A DNA stretch of 64,000 nucleotides from CAWATZ01 sp963784995 (GTDB taxonomy: Bacteria > Planctomycetota > Planctomycetia > Gemmatales > Gemmataceae). Position 1 is the stretch's first letter; each line of letters begins with the position of its first letter. The notes under the pieces were generated by a model. It was not told the origin of the DNA and did not search any database. It worked only from the letters and a program-made list of their open reading frames with translations. Below are positions 18,424 to 28,040 of the stretch, piece after piece. The stretch is from positions 248,001 to 312,000 of the forward strand of contig CAWATZ010000006.1 in assembly GCA_963784995.1 (NCBI GenBank), read 5' to 3'. The position numbers were made by a program, and so were the translations under genes.

Positions 18424-20839
18424 ATGCGCAGCGGATCGTGGTTGGTGTTCGCCCTCCTTCTTTCTCCTGGAGCTTCCGCGGCCCCGGTTGTCGCGGATCT
18501 CGACTCCGTCAGCCAGGACGAGCAGACGCTCCGCTCGGCCGGCCTGAGTGTCGATGGCCCGTCCCTGGTGGAGTTGTTCCGGCAACGGGCCCAGCTGGAA
18601 GCCGACCCGGAAGGGCTCAACACCTGGATCAGGCGTCTGAACGACGCGGACCCTGAAGTGCGTACTCGTGCCGCAAACCGGCTGCTGGGCCGAGGCACGG
18701 TCGCCTTGCCCCTGCTGCGTCGCGCGGCCAACGACCTGGGCGAGCCGGAACTGGCCGGCCGGGCCCAGCACTGCATCGACTTGATCGAAAGGCAATCTCC
18801 GCCGACCGTGACGCCGGTCGCCGCCGTTCGCCTGCTTTTGCATCGCAAACCGGCCGGTGCGGTGGAAGCGCTGCTGGCCTATCTGCCGGCGGCCGAGACT
18901 CCCGCCCTGGTGGAGGAAGTGGCCAGTGCCCTGACAGCACTGGCTTATGCTGACGACAAACCGCACCCTGCCTTGCTGGCAGCGCTGACCGACAACCTGC
19001 CGCTGCGTCGCGCCGTGGCCGCAAGCGCCCTGGCCGGCAAGGAGCATCCCCAGGCCCGGCAGGCCGTCCACAAGCTGCTGCGTGATCCCAGGCCGCTGGT
19101 CCGACTCCGCGTTCGCCCTGGCCCTGACCGAGGCCAACGATCTGGACGGCGTGCCCGTGCTGATTGATCTGCTGGCTGAGGTGGCCCCCCAACAGCACAA
19201 GCCCATCGAGGACCTGCTGAGCCGGCTGGCTGGCGGCTGGACGCCCACCACGCCCCTGTGTGATGAGGAGGCGGCCCGCCGCATTCGCCGCAGTGCCTGG
19301 GCTGGCTGGTGGCAGAACAGCGACGGCCCCGCTCTGCTGGCCCAGGTGCGACGCCACGTGCTCAGCGGCAAGGACCAGGCGAAGGCGCTGGCCCTGATCG
19401 AGAAGCTGGGGGATGACTCCTTCGAGGTGCGCCAGACCGCCTCCGCGGCGTTGACCGAGTTCGGCGCCCTGGCCGTGCCGCTGCTGCGTCAGGCCAGCCG
19501 CAGCACCGATGCGGAACGGGCCCGGCGGGCCGAGACGTGTTTGCAGGAGATTGCCGACAAGGGCGGCAAACCGTTGCCGGAACCGGTCTTCCGGCTGCTG
19601 AGCCTGCGCAAGCCGGCCGGTGCCGCGGAGGCGTTGCTGGACTATCTGCCTCATGCCGAGATCGAACAGCGCAGCGTCGAGGTGCGGCAGGCGCTGGCGG
19701 CCCTGGCGGTGCGCGAGGGTCGGCTTGAGCCAGCCCTGGTGCGGGCGCTGGCAGATCCATTGCCCTTGCGGCGACTGGCCGCTGCCGAGGCCATCCTGGC
19801 AGCAGGTGCCCTGGAGCAACGGGACGCCGTGCGCAAGCTGCTGCGGGACGCTGATCCGCTGGTGCGGCTGCGAACCGCCGTGGCCCTGGCCGTCAAGCGT
19901 GATCGGGAAGCAATCCCGGTGCTGATCGAGTCGCTGGCCGAGGAACCTTCCGACGCCAGCGCCGAAGCGGAGGGACTGCTGTACCGTCTGGCTGGCCAAG
20001 GCGGGCCGAAACTCGAGCAGGCTGAGGGCGCGGCTGGTCGTCGCCAGCGCCGTGACGCCTGGGCTGCCTGGTGGAAGGAGGCCGGTTCGTTGGTCGATCT
20101 GGCCGTTCTGGAGAACCACACGCGCCTGCTGGGGTTCACGCTCCTGGCAATGGGGGTAAAGGATGGTCAGGTGCTGGAACTGGGCCGGGATGGCAAGCCA
20201 CGCTGGATCATTACCGGGCTGGCAGCTCCGGTAGACGCCCACGTCCTGCCCGGAGACCGCGTTCTGATTGCGGAGTACGAGGGGAGCCGTGTGACCGAAC
20301 GCGATTTCAAGGGCAACATCCTCTGGCAAAAGGATGGGTTGGCAGCCAGTCCGGTCAACGTGCAGCGTCTGGCCAACGGCAATACCTTTATCGCCACGGA
20401 GAACGAGTTGCTTGAGGTCGATCGCGCCGGCAAGACCGTCTGGAGTCAGGCTTTTCCGAACCTCGATGCGGCGTGCAAATCTCGGGATGGCAGCATCACC
20501 TGCCTGGCGTACGACCAATGCATTCGCCTCAGTTCCGCCGGGAAGGAACTGAAGCGTTTTCCATTCGGCGGCAGGCCGACGTACAAGAGCGCAATCGACG
20601 TGTCGGCCGACGGCCGGATCTTGATTGCACTGCACAACCAGGTATCGGAAGTGGACGGCGAAGGCAAGGTCCTCTGGCAGGCCTCGGCACTGGGAATCGC
20701 CACGGCCACGCACTTGCCCAACGGCCACGTGCTCGTTGCCGGCGGCTTCCGGGAGGTAATCATGGAACTGGATCGGGCGGGCAAGGTCGTCTGGGAACAC
20801 AAGGCGGGGATGCGGGTCTGGCGGGCCCGGCGGCGCTGA
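18424..20839 (+). CDS. HEAT/beta-propeller exported protein, tandem paralogue 5 (one frame correction)
   Basis: Shortest copy, about 804 residues after removal of one extra T near 19117 (cgcgTtcgccc). It has a signal peptide (MRSGSWLVFALLLSPGASAA) with a shorter linker than other copies, both HEAT halves (QRQ-SPPTVTPVAAVRLLLHRKPAGAVEALL and RKPAGAAEALL), and a propeller ending VWRARRR. One propeller segment (GGRPTYKSAIDVSADGRI) is shared with paralogue 6 but not with the others, again suggesting exchange between neighbouring copies. Confidence 0.78.
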
Positions 20840-20844
20840 CCGGC

Positions 20845-20874
20845 CTGTCCGTTCCCCCTTGTGGGGGTTACGAT
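20845..20874 (+). promoter_or_regulatory. Promoter of paralogue 6 (CTGTCC-18-TACGAT)
   Basis: CTGTCC at 20845-20850 and TACGAT at 20869-20874 in the gap after paralogue 5. Nearly identical to the paralogue 5 leader, including the CCCCCTTGTGGGGG spacer hairpin. Confidence 0.5.
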
Positions 20875-20916
20875 AATCCCTGGAAACGCCGTCTCATCCA
20901 GTCCAGGAGAGCCTCC

Positions 20917-23388
20917 ATGCGCAGCGGATCGTGGCTGGTGTTCACCCTCATTCTTGTCTGCGTGACCTCCCTGGCGCTCGGCCGCCAGCCTGGCAATTCT
21001 CCCCGAGGCCCAACTGCTGGGGGAGCTTCGGCATCCGCCCCAGCTGCCAGGAAGCCTCCCACGGTCAGCGAGGACGAAGAGGAACTCCGGTTGGTAGGCC
21101 TGCAAGTCGATGGTCCGTCCCTGGTGGAGTTCTTTCGGCAACGGGCCGCGGTCCCCGCCGACCCCAAAGGGCTCCAGCCCTGGATCAGGCGTCTGAACGA
21201 TGTGGACCCCGAAGTGCGGACTCGTGCCGCACACCGGCTGCTGGGCCGAGGCACGGTCGCCTTGCCCCTGCTGCGTCGCGTCGCCAATGACCTGGGCGAC
21301 CCTGAACTCGCTGACCGAGCCCAGCACTGCATCGACTTGATCGAAAGGCGCTCTCCGACGAACGTGACGCCGGTCGCCGCCGTTCGCTTGCTTCTGCATC
21401 GCAAACCGGCCGGGGCCGTGGAAGCGCTGCTGGCCTATCTACCGACGGCTGAGTCTCCCGCCCTGGTGGAGGAAGTGAGCCGTGCCTTGACGGCAATGGC
21501 TTATGCCAACGAAAAGCCGCACGCCGCCTTGCTGGCCGCGCTCACCGACAATATGCCGCTGCGTCGCGCCGTGGCCGCAAGCGCCCTGGCCGGAAAGGAC
21601 CATCCCGAAGCACGGCCAGCCGTCCGCAAGCTGCTGCGCGATTCCAAACCGTTGGTCCGTCTCCGCGTCGCTCTGGCGTTAGCCTCGGCCAACGACCTCG
21701 ACGGTGTCCCCGTTCTGATTGAGCTGCTGGCCGAGGTCGTGCCACCGCGGGACAAGCCCATCGAGGAACTGCTGGGCCGGCTGGCGGGCGACTGGGCACC
21801 GACCACGCCTCAGGGTGACGATGCGGTCGCACGCCGCATTCGCCGCGCCGCCTGGGCCAGCTGGTGGCGGAACAGCGATAGCCCCGCCCTGCTGGCCCAG
21901 ATGCGTCGCCATACGCTCAGCAGCAGCGACCAGGCCAAGGTGCTGGCGCTGATCGACAAACTGGGCGATGACTCCTTCGAGGTGCGGCAGACCGCCTCGG
22001 GAGCGTTGACCGAGTTCGGAACCCTGGCGATACCGCTGCTGCGCCAGGCCACGCGCAGCACCGATGCGGAACGGGCGCGGCGGGCCGAGACGTGTTTGCA
22101 GGACATTGCCGACAGGGGCGGCAAACCCTTGCCGGAGCCAGTCTTGCGGCTGCTGAGCCTGCGTCAGCCAGCAGGGGCCGTGGAAGCCTTGCTGGACTAT
22201 CTGCCCCATGCCGAAATCGAACACCACCGCGTCGAGGTCCGCAAGGCGCTGGCAGCCCTGGCGGTGCGTGCCGGCCGACTGGAGCCAGCCCTGGTGCGGG
22301 CGCTGGCAGATCCATTGCCGGGCCGCCGACTGGCCGCTGCCGAGGCCATCCTGGCAGCGGGCACCCTGGAGCAACGCGCTGCCGTGCGCAAGCTGCTGCG
22401 TGACACTGATCCGTCGGTGCGACTGCGGATCGCCGCGGCCTTGGCCGGCAAGCGCGAGCGCGAAGCGATCCCGGTGCTGATCGAGTTGGTGGCTGAAGAG
22501 TCCTCCGACGCCAGCGGCGAAGCGGAGGAAATCCTGTATCGCCTGGCCGGCGAAGGTGGACCAAAGGTCGAGCCAGACAGGAGTACGGCTGGCCGGCGCC
22601 AGCGCCGCGACGCCTGGGCCGCCTGGTGGAAGCAGGTCGCTCCCTCGGTCAATCTGGGCGTTCTGGAGAACCACGTGCCCTTGCTCGGGTATACCCTGCT
22701 GGTGAATAACAAACAGGTGCTGGAACTGGACCAGGACGGCAAGCCGCGCTGGATCATTAACAACCTTCCTACCCCGCTGGATGCCCACGTCCTTCCCGGC
22801 GACCGCGTGCTGATCGCGGAGTTCTACAGCAAGCGTGTGACCGAGCGCGATTTCCAGGGTGCCATCCTGTGGCAAAAAGAAGGGCTGGAAGACCATCCGG
22901 TCAACGTTCAGCGTCTGGCCAACGGCAATACCTTTATCGCAACTGTTAATGGATTGCTCGAAGTCGATCGTGCCGGCAAGACCGTCTGGAGCAAGCCGTT
23001 TCCAAACCTCACCGCGGCGTGCAAATCTCGGGATGGCAGCATCACCTGCCTGGACGGCGACGGCCAGTGCATTCGCCTCAGTTCTGTCGGCAAGGAACTG
23101 AAGCGGTTTCCTTCCGGCGGCAGGCCGACGTACAAGAGCGCAATCGACGTGTCGGCCGATGGCCGGATCTTGATTGCGCTGCACAACCAGGTATCGGAAT
23201 TGGACGCCGAGGGCAAAGTCCTCTGGCAAGCCCCGGCACCGGGAATCACCACGGCCACGCACTTGCCCAACGGCCACGTGCTCGTTGCCGGCGGCTTCCG
23301 GGGGGTAATCATGGAGCTGGATCGGTCGAGCAAGGTTGTCTGGGAATCCAAGCCCGGGCAGGGGGGCATCCGAGCGCGGCGGCGCTGA
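20917..23388 (+). CDS. HEAT/beta-propeller exported protein, tandem paralogue 6
   Basis: Intact 823-residue copy. Signal peptide MRSGSWLVFTLILVCVTSLALG, then a proline/alanine-rich linker longer than in copy 5. The two HEAT halves are marked by HRKPAGAVEALLAYLP and RQPAGAVEALLDYLP, each ending in a W-x2-WW box. The propeller begins LLGYTLLVNNKQVLELDQDG and ends GIRARRR. It shares the GGRPTYKSAIDVSADGRI blade with copy 5. Own promoter and CCAGGAGAGCC ribosome site. Function unknown. Confidence 0.85.
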   Translation: MRSGSWLVFTLILVCVTSLALGRQPGNSPRGPTAGGASASAPAARKPPTVSEDEEELRLVGLQVDGPSLVEFFRQRAAVPADPKGLQPWIRRLNDVDPEVRTRAAHRLLGRGTVALPLLRRVANDLGDPELADRAQHCIDLIERRSPTNVTPVAAVRLLLHRKPAGAVEALLAYLPTAESPALVEEVSRALTAMAYANEKPHAALLAALTDNMPLRRAVAASALAGKDHPEARPAVRKLLRDSKPLVRLRVALALASANDLDGVPVLIELLAEVVPPRDKPIEELLGRLAGDWAPTTPQGDDAVARRIRRAAWASWWRNSDSPALLAQMRRHTLSSSDQAKVLALIDKLGDDSFEVRQTASGALTEFGTLAIPLLRQATRSTDAERARRAETCLQDIADRGGKPLPEPVLRLLSLRQPAGAVEALLDYLPHAEIEHHRVEVRKALAALAVRAGRLEPALVRALADPLPGRRLAAAEAILAAGTLEQRAAVRKLLRDTDPSVRLRIAAALAGKREREAIPVLIELVAEESSDASGEAEEILYRLAGEGGPKVEPDRSTAGRRQRRDAWAAWWKQVAPSVNLGVLENHVPLLGYTLLVNNKQVLELDQDGKPRWIINNLPTPLDAHVLPGDRVLIAEFYSKRVTERDFQGAILWQKEGLEDHPVNVQRLANGNTFIATVNGLLEVDRAGKTVWSKPFPNLTAACKSRDGSITCLDGDGQCIRLSSVGKELKRFPSGGRPTYKSAIDVSADGRILIALHNQVSELDAEGKVLWQAPAPGITTATHLPNGHVLVAGGFRGVIMELDRSSKVVWESKPGQGGIRARRR

Positions 23389-23393
23389 CCGAC

Positions 23394-23422
23394 TTGTCCA
23401 TTCCGCCGGGCAGGGTTACGAT
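23394..23422 (+). promoter_or_regulatory. Promoter of paralogue 7 (TTGTCC-17-TACGAT)
   Basis: TTGTCC at 23394-23399, a 17-base spacer and TACGAT at 23417-23422. This is the best match to a sigma-70 promoter among the internal leaders of the array. Confidence 0.55.
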
Positions 23423-23464
23423 CATCCTTTAGGACCACTCACATCCAGGCCAGGAGTGCCTCCC

Positions 23465-25939
23465 ATGCGCAGCGTATCGTGGCTGGTGTTCGCCCTCGTT
23501 CTTTTCTGTGTGGCTTCCGCAGGGCAGGGCCATTCTCCCAGAGCCTCAGCTGACCCGGTGGGGTCTTCGTCAGCCGACCCGGTTGCCGGGGACCTCAGCT
23601 CCGTCCGCGAGGACGAAGAGAAACTCCGCTCGGCGGGCCTGCCTGTCGATGGTCCGGCCCTGGTGGAGTTGTTCCGACAACGGGCCGCGGTGGCGACCGA
23701 TCCGGAAGGGCTCCAGCCCTGGATCAGGCGTCTGAACGACGCGGACCCGGAAGTCCGCGTTCGTGCGGCCCGCCGGCTGGTGGGCAAAGGCACGACGGCC
23801 GTGCCTTTGCTGCGTCGGGCGGCCAACGATCTGGGCGAGCCCGACCTGGCCAGCCGGGCCCGGCACTGCCTCGCATTGATCGAAAGGCAATCTCCGCCGA
23901 CCGTGACGCCGGCCGCGGCCGTTCGCCTGCTGGCCCATCGCAAACCCGCCGGGGCGGTGGAAGCCCTGCTCGCCTACCTGCCGGCTGCGGAGACTCCCGC
24001 CCTGGTGGAGGAAGTGGCCAGTGCCCTGACCGCCCTGGCTTATCCGGGCGACAAACCGCACGCTGCCTTGCTCGCGGCCCTCACCGACAACCTGCCGCTG
24101 CGTCGTGCCGTGGCCGGCTGCGCCCTGGCCGGCAAGGACCACCCCGAAGCACGGCTGGCCGTCCGCAAGCTGCTGCGTGATCCCAAAGCGCCGGTCCGTC
24201 TCCGCGTTGCCCTGTCCCTGACCGAAGCCAACGATCTGGAAGGGGTGCCCGTCCTGATCGATCTGCTTGCCGAGGTGGTGCCCCCGCGGGACAGGCCCAT
24301 CGAGGAGCTGCTCCAGCGGCTGGCGGGCGCCTGGACGCCGGCCACGCTGCCGAGTGACGATGCGGTCGCACGCCGCATTCGCCGCGACAGCTGGGCCAGT
24401 TGGTGGCAGAACAGCGATGGTCCCGCCCTGCTGGGCCAGCTGCGCCGGCACGTACTCAGCGGCAAGGACCAGGCCCGGGTGCAGGCCCTGATTGTCAAGT
24501 TGGGCGACGACACTTTTGAGGTGCGCCAGACGGCCTCCGGGGCGTTGACCGAGTTCGGAGCATTGGCCGTGCCGCTGCTGCGGGAGGCCACGCGCAGCAC
24601 CGATGCGGAACGGGCGCGGCGGGCCGAAACGTGTCTGCAGGAGATTGCCGACAAGGGCGGCAAACCGTTGCCGGAACCTGTCTTGCGGCTGCTGAGCCTG
24701 CGCAAGCCGGCCGGTGCCGTGGAGGCCTTGCTGGATTATTTGCCCCATGCCGAGGTCGAGGAGCGCAGCGACGAGGTGCGGAAGACGCTGGCCGCCCTGG
24801 CCATGCGTGAGGGCCGGTCAGAGCCGGCCCTGGTGCGGGCGCTGGAAGATCCCCAGCCGTTGCGGCGGCTGGCCGCTGCCGAGGCCATCGCGGCCGAAGG
24901 CGCCCTGGAGCAACGCGCCGCCGTGCGCAAGCTGCTGCGTGACAGTGATCCGCGCGTCCGGCTGCGCACGGCCCTGGCCCTGGCGATGAAGCGCGACCCC
25001 GAAGCGATCCCGGTCCTGATCGAGTCGGTGGCCGAGAAGCCAGCCGACGACAACGCCGCGGCGGAGGAAATGCTGTACCGGCTGGCCGGCGACCACGTTC
25101 CGAAGCTCGAACCGGCTTCGGACGCTGCCGGCCGCCGCCAGCGCCGCGACGCCTGGGCGGCCTGGTGGAAAGAGGCCGCGGGCTCGGTCGATCTGGCCGT
25201 CCTGGAGGACCAGCCAGCCCAGCTGGGGTACACCCTGGTGGTGCTGGGGCGCGACAACGTCGTGCTGGAGCTGGGGCGCGACAACAAGCCGCGCTGGACC
25301 ATCAGGGGGCTGGCGGAACCGGTGGATGCCGTCGTTCTGCCGGGCAACCGCGTGCTGATTGCCGAGCACTCCGGCGATCGGGTCACCGAACGCGATTTCC
25401 AGGGGAACGTCCTGTGGCAAAAAGATGGGCTAGGTGGTGGTCCGTTCAACGCCCAGCGGTTGGCCAACGGCAACACCTTCATCGCCGCGGAGAACGGCTT
25501 GTTCGAGGTCGATCGCAGTGGCCAGACGGTCTGGCGCCGGCCGTTTCCGAACCTCAAGGCCGCGTACAGATCTCGGGATGGGAGCATCGCCTGCCTGGAC
25601 GCCGCCGGGCAGTGCGTGCTGCTCTCCGCGGCCGGCAAGGAACTGAAACGGTTTGCCACGGGATTTGTGCCGTCGTCTCCCGGCGGCATCGAGGTGACCG
25701 CCAACGGCCGGATCCTGATCGCCCAGCAGAGCAGGAACAGGGTGATCGAAGTGGACACGGACGGGAAAATCCTCTGGCAAGCGGCGGCGCCGGGAATCTC
25801 CCGGGCCACGCGCCTGCCCAGCGGGCACACCCTGGTCGCCAGCCTGGACGGGGAACGCCTGACCGAACTGGACCCGGCAGGCAAGGTCATCTGGGAGTAC
25901 AAGCCCGGCAAGGCAGTCTCGAGAGCACGGCGGCGCTGA
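23465..25939 (+). CDS. HEAT/beta-propeller exported protein, tandem paralogue 7
   Basis: Intact 824-residue copy, useful as the reference. Residues 1-20 are a signal peptide; 49-82 are a conserved DEEKLRSAGL segment. HEAT half 1 is about 84-316 and half 2 about 336-569. The halves are internal duplicates: RKPAGAVEALL recurs at 159-169 and 413-423, and DSWASWW/DAWAAWW at 308-314 and 562-568, both 254 residues apart. The propeller covers about 586-812 with six repeats such as VLELGRDNKPRW, VTERDFQGNVLW, FEVDRSGQTVW, VIEVDTDGKILW and LTELDPAGKVIW. The conserved basic tail SRARRR ends it. No catalytic motif was seen. A 37-bp palindrome follows the stop directly. Confidence 0.86.
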   Translation: MRSVSWLVFALVLFCVASAGQGHSPRASADPVGSSSADPVAGDLSSVREDEEKLRSAGLPVDGPALVELFRQRAAVATDPEGLQPWIRRLNDADPEVRVRAARRLVGKGTTAVPLLRRAANDLGEPDLASRARHCLALIERQSPPTVTPAAAVRLLAHRKPAGAVEALLAYLPAAETPALVEEVASALTALAYPGDKPHAALLAALTDNLPLRRAVAGCALAGKDHPEARLAVRKLLRDPKAPVRLRVALSLTEANDLEGVPVLIDLLAEVVPPRDRPIEELLQRLAGAWTPATLPSDDAVARRIRRDSWASWWQNSDGPALLGQLRRHVLSGKDQARVQALIVKLGDDTFEVRQTASGALTEFGALAVPLLREATRSTDAERARRAETCLQEIADKGGKPLPEPVLRLLSLRKPAGAVEALLDYLPHAEVEERSDEVRKTLAALAMREGRSEPALVRALEDPQPLRRLAAAEAIAAEGALEQRAAVRKLLRDSDPRVRLRTALALAMKRDPEAIPVLIESVAEKPADDNAAAEEMLYRLAGDHVPKLEPASDAAGRRQRRDAWAAWWKEAAGSVDLAVLEDQPAQLGYTLVVLGRDNVVLELGRDNKPRWTIRGLAEPVDAVVLPGNRVLIAEHSGDRVTERDFQGNVLWQKDGLGGGPFNAQRLANGNTFIAAENGLFEVDRSGQTVWRRPFPNLKAAYRSRDGSIACLDAAGQCVLLSAAGKELKRFATGFVPSSPGGIEVTANGRILIAQQSRNRVIEVDTDGKILWQAAAPGISRATRLPSGHTLVASLDGERLTELDPAGKVIWEYKPGKAVSRARRR

Positions 25940-26029
25940 AGTCCCCGGGTTGCGCTGCGCTCCACCCGGGGCTTTAGTCCCGAAAGCAGGAGTAAAGCCC
26001 CGGGTGGAGCGCAGCGCAACCCGGGGACT
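25940..26029. repeat. Perfect 37-bp palindrome after the paralogue array
   Basis: Arms 25940-25976 and 25993-26029 are exact inverted copies with a 16-base loop. It starts at the base after the stop codon of paralogue 7 and probably closes the array transcriptionally. Sequence GGAGCGCAGCGCAACCCGGG belongs to the same GC-rich style as other palindromes here. Confidence 0.85.
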
Positions 26030-26038
26030 CGAAGACCC

Positions 26039-26227
26039 TCACCGGATCACCTTGGGCTCAACCCAGCACGGGAACCCCTGCCACTCGATTTCCGCTACCC
26101 CTGCGAACCGCCTTGTCTCCGCGAGCATCGCCGCAGCGGCGAACACCTCGCGCAGGCGTTCTAAAGAGGAGGCATCCGACGCGGTAAGGATTGCTGGAGG
26201 CCCCTCCCTCGATTCGCTTCTCGTCAT
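26039..26227 (-). CDS. Possible 62-residue protein
   Basis: A short minus-strand frame with ordinary codon usage (TASDASSLERLREVFAAAAM, ending CWVEPKVIR). It has no recognised domain and no strong ribosome site. It is the only credible reading of the 500-base stretch between the palindrome and the membrane-protein gene. Treat as tentative. Confidence 0.35.
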   Translation of the reverse strand: MTRSESREGPPAILTASDASSLERLREVFAAAAMLAETRRFAGVAEIEWQGFPCWVEPKVIR

Positions 26228-26538
26228 GGCATGCTCGTCTTGCTGTGACCGAACACCCCCGTTCAGCCGCCGGGGCCGCCGGGAGGGGACTGAACGTCTC
26301 GGGAAGCCCCGGTTGGCTGCAACGTCTCGTTCAGCGGCGCCAGGCTTTCATTTGGGGAATTGTATCGCCAGGATCGCCGGCCCGGCAAGCACAGGCGCCG
26401 GCTCACTCTGGCAAATGCTGTTCGCAGACGATGATCTATACTTGAGTGCTCTGGCTGCGACGACCGGCCGCGAGTGAAATCGCGCCCTGGCGGAGGGCGC
26501 GGCCCAGTTCACGCGCGGGTTCGAGCTGTGGAGGCGCA

Positions 26539-27651
26539 ATGAACATCCTGCTTGTCATCCTCGTTTCCTGGTTTGCTGTCGGCGCCGGGCTCGCCAAATT
26601 CGGCTTGTGGTGTATGAAAACGCATGAAAAGGAGATGATTGAAAAGGATCCTCTATGCCAGATATTGGGCTGTATTCCGCCCCCGATCAAATGGAGCGTT
26701 GTTGCAGTGCTGGTGCTGTTCGGCCCCCTGGTGTTGCTGTGGGCTGTTTACGATGCGATCCAGGAAAGCCGCAAGGAAAAGGATGAAACCGACGCTCCAG
26801 GTGCAACCCCGGTTGCTGCACCGGCGCCTGAGATTGACCCGCGTGTCGGGTGCATGGTGCTGTACGGCCTGTTTGGCGCCGCCTTGATCGCCTGGGTCTG
26901 GGCAAACGAGCATCCTGGGAAGTCCTTTAGCACGTTCCTGGAGAAACAAGCCCGCACGATGGGATTCTGGCTCGTCGCCTTCGTCTTGCCCGGCCTCGTG
27001 GTAAACTGGAGGAAGCCTTTGCGGAGCCTGCAATTTCCGGCGTTGCTCTTGCCACTCTACCTGGTGGGAGTGGTGGTCCCTGAGGTCGTGGCGATGACGG
27101 TGGGGTGGGAGGGTGGCTGGGCCCTCGGCATCGCCGGCGCGCTCGCAGGGGGATTGGCGGGGGCGGCGACGGGCAGGCTCAACCCGTGGATAATGGGGGA
27201 GTCCGAAAGAGAGTATCCGAGTACACGTCAGAGGGCGGTCTTGCTGCCGATCATGGTCGCCGTGTTGTTCGCCGTCTACGGCGCCCACAACTGGGCAAGC
27301 ACGTGGCTGACGCCGGACTACGTCTGGACCCTGGGGATGTTCCCGCTCCTCTTCGCCTTCCTGGGCGGCCTGGTAGGCAGGCCTGTGCTGGGTATGCTCA
27401 CGGCGTTGCCCCTGGCGCTCGTGCAACTGGTCCCGCTCGTCGCCTTGCTGACGGTGGGCTGGGACGGCGGCTGGATCCTCGGCGTCGCCGGCGCGGCCGC
27501 GGGGGCCGTGGCGGGGGCGGTGAACGGCTTCTTGTATGACCGATGGATCATGCCGGAGTACGACAAGCGTCGTACGGGCAAGAGCGCGATCCCGCCGCCG
27601 GGCTCGACCGAGGGGCCGGGATCGAGCGGGTCGCTAGCCGAGCGCTCCTGA
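26539..27651 (+). CDS. Polytopic membrane protein with internally repeated glycine-rich segments
   Basis: A 370-residue protein; the ATG at 26539 follows a GGAGG ribosome site. It has about eight hydrophobic segments. Two related blocks occur: VGWEGGWALGIAGALAGG followed by WIM, and VGWDGGWILGVAGAAAGA followed by WIM about 130 residues later, each a glycine-zipper hairpin after two membrane segments. This indicates an internal duplication. The C-terminal tail is charged and proline/serine-rich. I do not recognise the family. Flanked by a palindrome-associated gap upstream and a gene remnant downstream. Confidence 0.7.
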   Translation: MNILLVILVSWFAVGAGLAKFGLWCMKTHEKEMIEKDPLCQILGCIPPPIKWSVVAVLVLFGPLVLLWAVYDAIQESRKEKDETDAPGATPVAAPAPEIDPRVGCMVLYGLFGAALIAWVWANEHPGKSFSTFLEKQARTMGFWLVAFVLPGLVVNWRKPLRSLQFPALLLPLYLVGVVVPEVVAMTVGWEGGWALGIAGALAGGLAGAATGRLNPWIMGESEREYPSTRQRAVLLPIMVAVLFAVYGAHNWASTWLTPDYVWTLGMFPLLFAFLGGLVGRPVLGMLTALPLALVQLVPLVALLTVGWDGGWILGVAGAAAGAVAGAVNGFLYDRWIMPEYDKRRTGKSAIPPPGSTEGPGSSGSLAERS

Positions 27652-27750
27652 AGGCAGATGACGCTCCGGCGTCGCAGCAATTGGCAACTTCGCCTCCATC
27701 GACTGCGACGCGGCAGGTGAGTCAACTGCTCGTCGGGCGCCGACGAACGG

Positions 27751-28040
27751 CTACCAGCCGGTGTCTAACCTGAACGAGATCAGCGCCCCCGGCTTCAATA
27801 GCGCCTGGCCTTTCTCGGTGAACTCGACGAGGAGCCCATCAGGTTGCCGCTCGACCCGGAACAGTGTCCTGTCCACCGGCCCCCGCGCCAGGGGATCTTC
27901 AACCAGCGCGTAGTAAGTGCCGTCCAGGCCCAGCCTATCGTCGCGTAAACCGTCCCGGACGCCAACACAGAGAGACAGCGGATCGCCCGTGCAGCCGTAG
28001 TCCGACGGGATGCCGGTCAGTCGGAACTTGACCGGTATTT
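27751..28040 (-). pseudogene. Remnant of an unknown gene cut by the 411-bp element
   Basis: An open minus-strand frame of about 95 codons with a natural stop at 27751 but no start. It reads VKFRLTGIPSDYGCTGDP and later YYALVEDPLARGPVDRTLF. Its 5' side ends exactly at the left inverted end of the element at 28041, where the frame meets a TAA. If the element is removed, an ATG about 42 bases beyond its other end (28494) joins in frame, so the element may have split a small gene; that join is speculative. Confidence 0.55.
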
